DNA from: Sclerodactyla briareus
Taxonomy: Eukaryota > Echinodermata > Holothuroidea > Dendrochirotida > Sclerodactylidae
NCBI GenBank assembly: GCA_026419785.1
Contig: JAODTK010005276.1
Location: 124,001 to 188,000, forward strand
Reading direction: 5' to 3'
DNA: 64,000 bases
Below, piece after piece: positions 21,781 through 30,969 of this stretch. The translations under genes and the position numbers were made by a program. Below the pieces are notes generated by a model. That model was not told where the DNA came from and ran no database searches. It was given only the letters and a program-made list of their open reading frames with translations. Each line of letters opens with the position of its first letter. Positions within the stretch are counted from its first letter, which is position 1.

Positions 21781-23345
21781 CTAAGTGACCTTTAATGACC
21801 TTCAATGACATGGCGTTTTTTATGGAAAATTGTTACACTCCATGGGATTCATCCCACTCCCAGACGCATATTGCATTCCAATGAACATAATCCCATGTTA
21901 TTGCAAAGTATAAAATTGAACTTTGACCCCTTGTAACTACCAAGTAAGTGTCCGATCGAAGCGGGAGTTGTTTTCTCTCCATAAAGCACACAACGCTAAA
22001 TCACATGCCAAAAATACCAGTTTTCTATTTTTTTGCCCACTCCTTAAATAAGGCACATTTATTCAAGATTTGACCTTAAAACCACATGACCACCTGACAG
22101 AGGTCAAATTTCAGGTCAAGGTCACTCACAGCAGGTCAACAATTATATCACAATGGTGAACCCTCAGCCTTCGCAGATCTTCAATTCTCCGATTATACCA
22201 AAAACAGTTTTTGACCCTTAGTGACCCCGAAGACCTTTATGATATGACAGTTTTTATGAGAATTGTTACTCTCCATGGATACATCCACTCCTAGTCATTT
22301 TGCATTCTGATGACCACACCCAGTGGCTATTGCAGAGAAAGTACTAAAATCAGTTTTTTTTACCCTAGTGCCCTTAATGACTTCAATGACATACGGTTTT
22401 TATGAAATTGTTACACTCCATGTGATGCATCAACTCCTAGAAGCATATTGCATTCCAATGAACATGCCAATGTTGGGAAAAAAGTATTAAACTCATCATT
22501 TTGACTGATCAAGACAACTAATATGCAAATTAGTCCCACAATTTACCCTCCGTGATCTGATGCATGAATAAATTTATCAGGACGGTAGTAAGGTCCTATC
22601 ACAACCAGTTTCGTCAAATACTAAAGTTGAGGAAAATAATTGCATTAATTATTCTGATAATTTTCTAACGAGTCTGTAAATTAAACACACATAATGCCCT
22701 TCGTGATTTCAACGAATTGAATAAACTTTATGGGACTATCACCAAAGGTCCTACTCACCAAGTTTCGTGAGAAAAAAAATCCTACAAAGTTTTTAAATTT
22801 GCCTAATGCTAAGGGGCAAACTATTATGCAAAGTAGTCATGCAAGATGACCTCCAGTGATCTCGGCACATTAAGAAAATTCATCGGCACTGATAGTTGGC
22901 CTTATTCACAGTTTTCATGGAAATCAATGAAGTTTTTGAAAATATCACATACATAGCTAATTAGGCTAGTGGCTAAAGAAATGCAAAACTTGGACCTCGG
23001 ATGACCTTTGAAATGTCCCCATGTTTTTTGGCTCCAACACATACCCCCAAACACCCTTCGTGTAAATCGCACAAAACTTGAAAATTTGCGGAAGGAAAAC
23101 CTGCAAAATAGAGGGCAGCAAAATATACGATATAGCCCATTTTCGAACCTATCCGAGATTTACTCAACCGACATGTGTACAAGTTTTGGTGTCAATCGGA
23201 TAAAGTGTTTTAAAGAATGAGAAGCGCTAACGCCTAAAGTTCCGTCGGCTGCGGCGGAGGGCGACGGCTGGCGGCGGCGGAGACGGCGTGGACACGGTCA
23301 AAAACTGTAATATCCCCGAACACTTATCAGTGTTGCGGGGATATA
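21765..23345 (+). mobile_element. Hairpin-ended tandem-monomer element, family H2, copy 1
   Basis: Tandem monomers of about 146 bp start near 21770, 21917, 22065, 22206, 22355 and 22497. Each has a TTTGACCCCTTAGTGACC-like block and most have TTTTATGG...TTGTTACACTCCATG. Divergent monomers with TTTGCCTAAT and GACCTCCAGTGAT continue to about 22990. The 3' part contains a CG-rich GGCGGCGG block at 23240-23290. It ends in a hairpin at 23310-23344 formed by ATATCCCCGAACACT and AGTGTTGCGGGGATAT. Related copies lie at 30.1 and 60.4 kb. It is non-coding. Layout (monomer core plus terminal hairpin) suggests Helitron-associated HINE/pearl-like elements; this is inference. Confidence 0.6.
23310..23344. 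repeat. Terminal hairpin of H2 element
   Basis: Inverted halves ATATCCCCG/CGGGGATAT and ACACT/AGTGT around a TATC loop. The same hairpin ends the copies at 30784-30820 and 60435-60468. Confidence 0.8.
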
Positions 23346-23349
23346 ATTA

Positions 23350-24195
23350 GGAGAGCAAAGCACAGGAAAGTCATGAATACTTTTCAAACAGGCTCTTGCT
23401 AAGTTTGCCAAGTGCCATACCTCCACAGTCATGTTCAGTTCCTGCCTGTAAATGAGTTCAGATATGTGTTAAGTACATGTGCTGTGATGTACTGTATGGG
23501 GTAACCTATAGGTTTAAAGAGTTACCCATATAGGAAAAATTCATAGAAATCCATACTGTATCGTAGCAGTGCATGTAAGTCATTATATTGGCCATACAAT
23601 TATTTTTGTAAGAGCATTGTGGTGTGGGTCTTAGTTTTACCACCGAATAGTTAAGAGCGGTGACACTGATAGTATTGAAAATACTGTGAGTCATGAAAGA
23701 TCAGTGTCATTCTCAGCTGCTGCCTACTGATAAACCTTCCCTAATTCAGTAGTTGCTAAGTCAAGGAGTTACATAATGATCAATCTAGATTGCTGTATAT
23801 TTTCTTTTCACTGGTTTTGAAAGGAAGCATGTGTTGACAATGTCCTGACTAATGACTGAATGAACAGTGTATTATGACATTACTGCATGATAATCACAAG
23901 GGTTTCTTCTTCCAAAAAATTTGGCGAAAGAAATAGAAAATGTGGACTTGATGCAGTAATTGTAGGGTGAACCCAGAATGAGGATTTATGTGGAAAGCCT
24001 CTTCGATAAAGCTGAGGAGTTGCATAAAGGTTATGTGGGGACTAAATGAACCATATACCACAGGAGTTCTGTGAGATTTTGCATAATTTCTGTGATGTGC
24101 CCTCTTTCACTGTTTTGCAAGACGCATGTGCTTGACAATGTCATGGACTAATGAACAGTGTATGATATTTACTACACAATTTTTTTCCAAAGTGA
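23350..24195. other. No recognisable feature
   Basis: AT-rich unique sequence. If the exon at 24203-24457 is real, this is the start of its downstream intron on the minus strand. Confidence 0.45.
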
Positions 24196-24202
24196 CACTT
24201 AC

Positions 24203-24457
24203 AGGTACCTACAGATCCTCTTTTGAGCACTGGCTATTAGCACGGTACTCAAATCCTGTGTAGTCTTGGTCCGTAGGTTTAAGTCGGCCTTGAAGTGGTA
24301 TAAATTATCTGAGTTTCCTTCCAGTAATTGTCCAATCTCCTTTGAATAATTGAAGGTGGTAGAGAATACACTGGAAAGATCATGCAACTCAGCTATGCGC
24401 CAGTTACATTGGTATGGTTTCAGGTTATCGTTCCTCATGTGTGATGCTTCACCTTCT
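24203..24457 (-). CDS. Candidate internal coding exon, unknown protein family
   Basis: On the minus strand a 255-nt stretch is open in one frame across its whole length and is bounded by good splice sites. The acceptor is CATCAATAG after a pyrimidine stretch (CCCCTTCTTTTCGTTATT) with a TTAATCAC branch-like sequence. The donor reads CCT followed by GTAAGTG. Length is a multiple of three, with both boundaries in phase 2. The peptide starts EGEASHMRNDNLKPYQCNW, then LHDLSSVFSTTFNYSKEIG, LLEGNSDNLYHFKADL and TTQDLSTVLIASAQKRICRY. It is polar and probably helical, with no signal peptide, finger or catalytic motif recognised. No partner exon was identified in the window. It may be an exon of a host gene or of an old transposon. 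Confidence 0.4.
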
Positions 24458-24459
24458 CT

Positions 24460-25000
24460 ATTGATGTGATTAATAACGAAAAGAAGGGGAAATGTTTGGT
24501 GATATTGTTTCTCATATAAGGCTGGTATTTCTGTGTGGTGAGTACAAAGTACATGACTCTGTGATGAATCCAGCTGGTGAGTATCGACCGGAAACTACTT
24601 CTGAGAATCAATGAAGGTCCTTCTTTGCTTCTAATTTTCCGATCAAAATCCTATGTACTCCTACTTTGAAAAAATTTCCTACTAACTTTTCTCTATTTTG
24701 TTCATGGAGCCTGTGCATGGCCTGTGTATTTTTAGCCCTCCAGGAAGTGATTTTAGTGAATCATTTGACTAAGATCCGGACTGGAAAGTAGGACCTTACA
24801 GTTCACACAAAGGAACTTGGAAATGACATGTATATATGCCAATTAATGGCATATGGCACACCGCCACAGGGAAAAGTAGCCAGTTGGTGTATGCTCCACC
24901 TGGTAAGTGCCATATGGAAAGTACTTTTCACCTACACCAAAGAAACACGCAAGGTGTTTCTGTTCTGTATTGTTGCCATATACTATATGAGGGGGGCACG
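24460..25000. other. No recognisable feature
   Basis: Unique sequence. A short palindrome, TATGCCAATTAATGGCATA, lies at 24835-24853. Confidence 0.45.
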
Positions 25001-25002
25001 TC

Positions 25003-25295
25003 AATGTTCCAGGGTCCGATGTTCCCAGGGTTCAATGTTCCAGGGTCGAGTTCACCGTTCTGTATATTTTTTAATGAGCCATGAATTTACGAGGTTCAAA
25101 ATGTTCCCACGTCCAATCTCCCCCATTTTGTTTATTTTAATGATTCCAGAATTTACAAGGTTTGATGTTTCAGGGTGGATATGTTCCCAGGGTCGATGTT
25201 CTCGGGTCCAAACGGGGAACATGGACCACGTTTGGACCATGCGAACATCCACCCGGGAACATTGAACCAGGGAAATCAGCCCTCGGGAACATTAG
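25003..25295. repeat. TGTTCCAGGGTC short repeats, partly inverted
   Basis: At least six copies of a GTTCC-(C/A)-GGGTC-ATGTTCC motif at 25007-25060 and 25170-25220, with inverted forms (GGGAACATTGAACCAGGG, CGGGAACATTAGGTCG) at 25248-25290. This may be a small palindromic element; ends are not defined. Confidence 0.55.
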
Positions 25296-25299
25296 GTCG

Positions 25300-25735
25300 A
25301 ACCATCTGAGGGGAGTCCCACACCAACGTAACAGATCTCTGTGTGAAAAGTAATACTTTCCAAGGAATGGATTAAGTGGCTATTAAATACAGAACAGAAG
25401 CAGTTTGGTATATTTACCTTTAGACATGGTGAAAAGATTACAAGTAGGCTACTAACTTAGATCCCATACTGGAAAAGTCAACACTTTCACACAAAGATCT
25501 TCGGCAAATGTAGGCATAAATTTGGCATTCGGCATACATTACCGGCAGAGGAAAAGTGCAAACGGTAGTGTGGGCTCCGCCGGATAGGGGGCATACAATA
25601 CAGAACCAAAACCACCTGGGCTTATTTTTTGGTATATGGTTAAAAAGTGACCGCATGGCTTAGGCCTAACGTCCGGTTGACAGAATATGTGAAGTATAAA
25701 AACGTCAGGCACTTTAGTCCCGCAAAATGTACGCT
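25300..25735. other. No recognisable feature
   Basis: Unique sequence flanking the hAT insertion. Confidence 0.4.
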
Positions 25736-25743
25736 GTCTAAGT

Positions 25744-26496
25744 CAGTGGTCAGCAACTTTTTGCTACGGTGACCCAGCATGGTAAAAAGCTGCTATCGTG
25801 ACCATTGTTTATATTTAAGCAGATGCGCCACACTGGTGGTTGCGAGGCATAAAACAAAAATTCAAACCCCCCTAGATCGCAGAACAACGGCACTCCGCGA
25901 ATATATTTGTCACAGAGTCACAGGCATCCCAAATTGTGAAATATTTGTCCAAAATTGTGTGATTCTCCAATATGGCCCCTCGAACAAAATGATGCAAGAC
26001 ATGTCCCTGGCAAGCGTGCCGGGTGCCGACAACAAAATCTCACTCCCGAAAAGTTATTTAGTAAGAAATGCTAATTGTAGTATTCAAAAGTGGGTGAATC
26101 GGGGGAAATGGAAGACCTTGGACTGGTTTCACGGTAAGTTCGTGGCTGGGCAAAATAAAAAAGTCGGAAAGTTAAAGGAGAAAAGGAAATGCTGTGGGCC
26201 GAGAAGTCAATAAGAAAGTTCGAAGTTGAAGGAAAAAAGGAAATTTGCCAGGCCGAGCAGCCAAAGAAGTTTTGCAGTGAAAGGGAACTAAAAGGAGTGA
26301 AGGAAATTTTGTATTTTGTGGCCAAGTGGCAAGCAGCAATAAGAAGTTATTAAAGGAGTAAAGGATAGGCAGCAAGCAAGAAACAAACTTGGGGAAATGA
26401 AACAGTGACAACAGTGACAAAATTCGGGACCCATCCAAACTTCCTTTGCGACCAAAATAAGGGGTTTTCGCGACACACAGGTTGCCGACCGTCCGG
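25744..26496. mobile_element. hAT-type non-autonomous transposon with intact 8-bp target duplication
   Basis: The 8-bp sequence GTCTAAGT flanks the insertion exactly, at 25736-25743 and 26497-26504. The left end reads CAGTGGTCAGCAAC. The right end in reverse reads CCGGACGGTCGGCAACCTG, an imperfect match. An 8-bp duplication and CAGNGGT-type ends are characteristic of hAT elements. The 753-bp interior has no transposase. It contains a degenerate minisatellite of about 60-75 bp (AAGTTAAAGGAG/GGAAAT-GGCC units) at 26160-26375. The open frames inside are not conserved. Confidence 0.8.
26160..26375. repeat. Degenerate minisatellite inside hAT element
   Basis: Three to four units of about 60-75 bp with AAAGGAG-AAAGGAAAT and GGCC-AG-AG-CAA blocks. 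Confidence 0.6.
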
Positions 26497-26504
26497 GTCT
26501 AAGT

Positions 26505-26750
26505 TATAATAAGTTACTAAACTGGATTTATGGTGCTGAGGGAAAGGGAATTAGCTATTATTAAAACTATCCACAATATATGTACCCATTCGGGAATATA
26601 TAAATTATGTTGGCAAGCGTTTATCTGTTTCAACGAAAAAATATATGTGCAAGTGAAATATTTATTTAGTTTTAAACATATGGGTTTGTAACAAAAAATT
26701 CATTTGTTATTGCAAATTTGGCCATGGCAAGAAACCTCTCCCAACACTAA
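26505..26750. other. No recognisable feature
   Basis: AT-rich unique sequence. Confidence 0.4.
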
Positions 26751-26751
26751 A

Positions 26752-27128
26752 GTATGCTAGCTCTGCACTATACAATATAACACGCCCAACTATGAGTGGG
26801 CTATGGTAAATTGGTAATTACAGGGCGTAAGGACACATACTGCATGCCACTAAACCATGGCCTCAATACGGCCATGGATACTGAAGCAAGAACACGGCCT
26901 GGAGGTGATTGCGAAAAGTGAACTTAAAATCATGCTAAAACTAATGAGCATCATGGTGATCCAGTGAAATGTTCAATCACACCCTTCATTCATGGAATGA
27001 GGACCAGAGGTATACGCGAGTCACAGGCCACAAAATCGTTATCGCGGAGTGGCGATGGCGAGAGGATAGCGTCGAGCGATCAAATTGTTATACCATGTGG
27101 TTTCGGACAGTGTATGGCTGTAGTGGCT
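26752..27128 (+). mobile_element. E1 DNA transposon, internal fragment
   Basis: Collinear with the interior of the E1 copies at 38.3 and 46.7 kb. Shared blocks are CTCTGC-CTATACAATATA, ACACGCC, CCATGGATACTGAAGCAAG, CACGGCCTGG, ATTCATGGAATGAG, CGAGTCACAGGCCACA and TCGCGGAGTGGCGATGGCGAG. Both terminal inverted repeats are missing. Confidence 0.65.
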
Positions 27129-27134
27129 AATATG

Positions 27135-28680
27135 GTATATAATTTTCGGTTGACAAGATAATTGGGAGGGAGCAAACATTTTTTTGTTGCAAAGAATATT
27201 CTGTGCATACATGTTAGGGAATTATTCCATACGAACAGTTTCTCCATCGAAACAGTGTGCTTCCGGAAATATTTTCAGAGGGGGAACATTATTTTTCATT
27301 GATAAACAAATATTTTCCAAGCGGTTAATAATATTGATTGGCAATTCACTATTTATTGGAATAGGGTGAAATCTGCCCATCGATTATTTTAAAAAAGGAT
27401 ATATAATAATAATAAGAATAAAAAAAAACAATATAGTATAGTATAGCGCTCAAAGCAGAGCTCTGAGATTAAGAGAAGAAATCCTAAGAAGGGAAAGCAA
27501 ATGGAGTAAAGGGGGGATTTCACCCGAGACTTGAGGGGGCCAACACTTGGTGAATGCAAAGGTCTTGGAAGGGCATACCACAAAGGAAGGTCCGGCCAGG
27601 AGAACTTTCGCTCTCCATACGTTTTTTGTCCTGCGCGTGGCCTTGGTGTATAGATGACGTGAATGACGTCTAAGTGTATATATTTCTCCTGTATTCAGAA
27701 CAATATCTCGCACCATAGGCTCTGCAGAGCTTTTCCAGGATGCACCATATTCGTTGGCTTTGCCCATGAAATCCTCGTCCAGAACGCCCAGAAGGTTTTC
27801 ACCACAAGTTGTCCAATGATCTCTACAAAAAACATGTTCTCCACAAAATAATGCAGTTGAGTATATAATACATTCTTATTTTGCATTGAAAAAACCAAAC
27901 ATTAAAAACACACTGGTGAATCTGTATTATTTTCCGTTCGATTTAGGGGTCAGGAAGATGGAAGTAGCTATGGTACCACCCCTGACATCGAATTTAGCAA
28001 TAGTGACAACCACAAGTTCAGACAGGAAAACTGGGATAGGGTTCTATTCAGAGGCCAGACGGCATAGGCATACCTAACGAGCCCTTGCTCGGATCAGTTC
28101 ATTTCTAAAAAAAAAACCTTCCAGAGGTTGGGGGAAAAATTCAACTGGGGAATTCAGGTTTGAGCCCAGTAGGGCTAAGTTTCAGAACACATTAATAACT
28201 TGAGTTAAGAAATGGGAGATGAAATTCAACTCTTCAAAGTGTATAAAAAATTTAAATAATTGGGAGGCTTAGATGAAGAAGAGGAGGGAAAATACATGAG
28301 GTAATCACCTGAAACAACCTAACATAAAATAGGCCATCCAAAGCGCCCAATGAGGCTCTGTGTGATATAAAGTTTCATCTGGAGGAAGCTTTGCTTCAGT
28401 GTTGAGGATTCAGGAAACGATTGCAGGGAACCTACCTTGCAAATTGGTCAACCACACCTTGAAGAGCTTCTTCCAGTATGGATCATGGCCACAAAGGTGG
28501 ATAATGAACACCAGTACCTTATGAAGGGTTTGATGGTGTGCAAACGTTCTGTTTGTGGTGATGCCCCAAAAGTATCTGAAACTGACAAATTGCTATCCCA
28601 GCTACAATGAATTTAGACGGAGGGTAGATGATCAGAACCACAGTTGGGAGTGTCGTTGGCAAAATTCACACGGAAAGCTA
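27135..28680. other. No recognisable feature
   Basis: AT-rich, with (TA)- and A-rich stretches near 27398-27435 and A8 at 28108-28116. No open exon was recognised. Confidence 0.5.
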
Positions 28681-28689
28681 CAAACACAG

Positions 28690-30140
28690 CCAAAATTAAA
28701 TCATGTCAACGTTGGATCCAAGGTGTCCACTTGGGGCCCGGGGCCCCATTTTATTGAAATTTCCACAATAGTACTGAAATGCATCTCCTCCCACGAAATT
28801 CAATTGATGTTATTCAAAGTTATTGTAGGCCTTGGGGGAGGGCCATAGGGAGTGTTCGGGAATTCCGGGCCTCAAGGCCCAGTTATTTGGGCCCTAGGGG
28901 CCATTATATGACCTACTGACAACATCTTGTAATCTCCTACAAAATTTTGTTTCACATGTGATGTTCAGCATAATACGTGGTTCTAATAGACGTTCCTCAG
29001 GGTGCCCAGGGATTTAGGTCCCAAGGCCAGTGTGGGCCCTTGGCCGTCAGCGGAATACGCAAAATGTTTATCATTTATGAATTTCAGTGGCACAGTGCTG
29101 ACCATTCGCGGAATATTAATGCTTAACAGCCGTCCTTCGGGGTGTTCAGGAAGTTTCGGTCAAGGTCCACTTGAACCGAGGGTCCCATTTCTGAAATGCC
29201 ACACAATAGTACGTGGAATGCATCTCCGCCACAAAATTTCAATGGAGTTTCAAGGTGCTGTAATGGTCCTGGGGTGGAGAAGCCTAGGTTTTTGGGAGTT
29301 TTTGGGCTCCAGGCCAGTTTGGGGCCCTAGGGTACATTATATGAAAATACTGCAAAATCGTGTATCTCCTACAAATTTTGGTGCACAGTACTGCGTGCAG
29401 TCTACATGGTGGTATAATAACTGTATTCTAAGGGTGCCCAGGGATTTAGTCCCAAGGGCCCAGTGTGGCCCTGTGGCCCATATGGGGAATTACGCATAAT
29501 GTTCTCTTACGAATTTCAGTGCACAGTGCTGACATTCGGTCATAATGAGTATATTAGCCATACCTCTGGGGGTGTGTTCAGGATTTTTTTTGGTCTAAGG
29601 TCCCACTTGAGTTACAAGTAATGGTCTTGGGTAGGGGCCATTGGGGGTGCTTGGGATTTTGGCCAAAGGCCCAGTGTGGGGCCTAGAGCCAATAATATGA
29701 AATATGCCAAAAAATCTTGTATCTACTACAAATTTTGTTTCACTGTGCTCATGTCAGTCATAATGGTGGTCAAATTGCCATACCTTCATGGGTCCACGAA
29801 TTTAGGTCCCAAGACCCCGGGCGCGAGCCCTAGGGACCATCATGGATTAGCAAAAATGCTCCTCTTAGGAATTCAGTTGCACAGTGCTGGCATTGTAATA
29901 GTGATGGTCTAACAGCCGTACCTGGGGGGGTTGGGGCAATTTTGGCTCCACGTCCTAGGGCCTGTGAGCCTCCTATTTATGGAATTTCCACTCTGGTACC
30001 TGAATGCATATCCTTCCACCGCTGCAATTGATTTTCTTCAAGTTACATGAAAACGGTACTTGGGTAGAGGCCATGGAGAGTTTGGGAATACTGCGAAATC
30101 TTGTACCTCCTACACAATCTGTTGCACAGTGCGGATGTTC
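28690..30140. repeat. Higher-order tandem array, period about 430-450 bp
   Basis: Units recur at about 430-450 bp. GGGTGCCCAGGGATTTAG lies at 28998 and 29430 with a derived form at 29790; GGTGTTCAGGA-type blocks lie at about 29141 and 29574; GTCCACTTG-like starts lie at 28717, 29166 and 29605. Each unit holds about three related sub-monomers of roughly 145 bp, with GGGCCCAAGGCCCAGTGTGGGGCCCTAGGGCCAT-type and TGCACAGTGCTGACATTC-type blocks. Units degrade toward the 3' side. One more half unit continues at 30825-30965, beyond an inserted H2 element. No coding content. Confidence 0.75.
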
Positions 30141-30822
30141 AGTTCTAACTAGACATGTGCAGGCGGGTAAAACCGCCGGCGTGTATATCCCCGCAGGAAT
30201 TGGCCTTGTCGGACCTCGTGTGAAGAAAGCAAATTGGAGTTTATGTCATTGACTCTGTGACTTCAATGCCCTACTGTTGTTCAAGACCAGCTTGAGTTAA
30301 TGATCACGTTTCTTGTTTGTTCGATCTGCCAGAGTTAGGAAAAATCTTCTAAAAATAAAACGCAAAAGTTGACCTTTTGGTGACCTTGAAATTATAGTCA
30401 TGTTTTTCGGGACCCACGTTTGTCCCACATCATCAAGTTCATGTAAATCAGACTAACTCTGTATTTCGCAAAACAACAAATTTGCCCTCCGGTGGGACTT
30501 GGAATCACCGTCAAGTTTTCCGGGCCAATTGTTGTCCCCCCCACCAAGTACATGTAAATCGGACCAACTCTGTTTTTCGTTAAACCTGCAAAACAGAGGA
30601 CAGCAAACATGAAGTGATTGCCCACTTTCAAACCATAGAGATTTTGCTAGGAGGGATCATGGGTGCCAAGTTTCAGATCGACAGTTAAAAGTTAAAGCTT
30701 TAAAGAGTTATTGCGATAACGCCTAAAAGTTACTGGAGGCTCGGCGGGAGACGGAGACGGTGGCTTAAACCCCCAAAACAATAATATCCCCGAACACTTA
30801 CAGTTGTTGCGGGGGGATATAA
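30140..30822 (+). mobile_element. H2 hairpin-ended element, copy 2, inserted in the tandem array
   Basis: It splits an array unit: GATGTTCAGTTCTAA on the left should run directly into ATAATGGTGGTATAATAA, which resumes at 30820. The body matches the reverse complement of 60.4-61.0 kb (TTGTTCAAGACCA, GGAAAAATCTT, TTGACCTTTTGGTGACC, GTTTGTCCCACATCA and GTACATGTAAATCGGACCAA blocks). Two ~110-bp monomers occur at 30370 and 30480. It ends with the hairpin at 30784-30820. The left end carries a GGCGG-GTAAAA-CCGCC hairpin and a TATCCCCGCAGG motif. Exact target duplication was not resolved. Confidence 0.65.
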
Positions 30823-30824
30823 TG

Positions 30825-30965
30825 ATGGTATAATAAATAGTGTACCTTCAGGGTGCCCATGGGGATTTAGGGACCAGGCCAGTGTCATGTTGGCCTACAG
30901 CCCATTATGTGGAACATTTAATGACTGTAAGACATTTTTGGGCCATATGAAGATCATGGTCAAAA
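30825..30965. repeat. Continuation of the higher-order tandem array
   Basis: Reads GGTATAATAAATAGTGTACC then CAGGGTGCCCATGGGGATTTAG and AGGCCAGTGTC, the same unit as at 29405-29460. Confidence 0.7.
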
Positions 30966-30969
30966 GTCA

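Noticed and set aside
28690..30140. CRISPR-like array
   Set aside because: Units of ~145 and ~430 bp without short conserved repeats and unique spacers, in an animal genome context.
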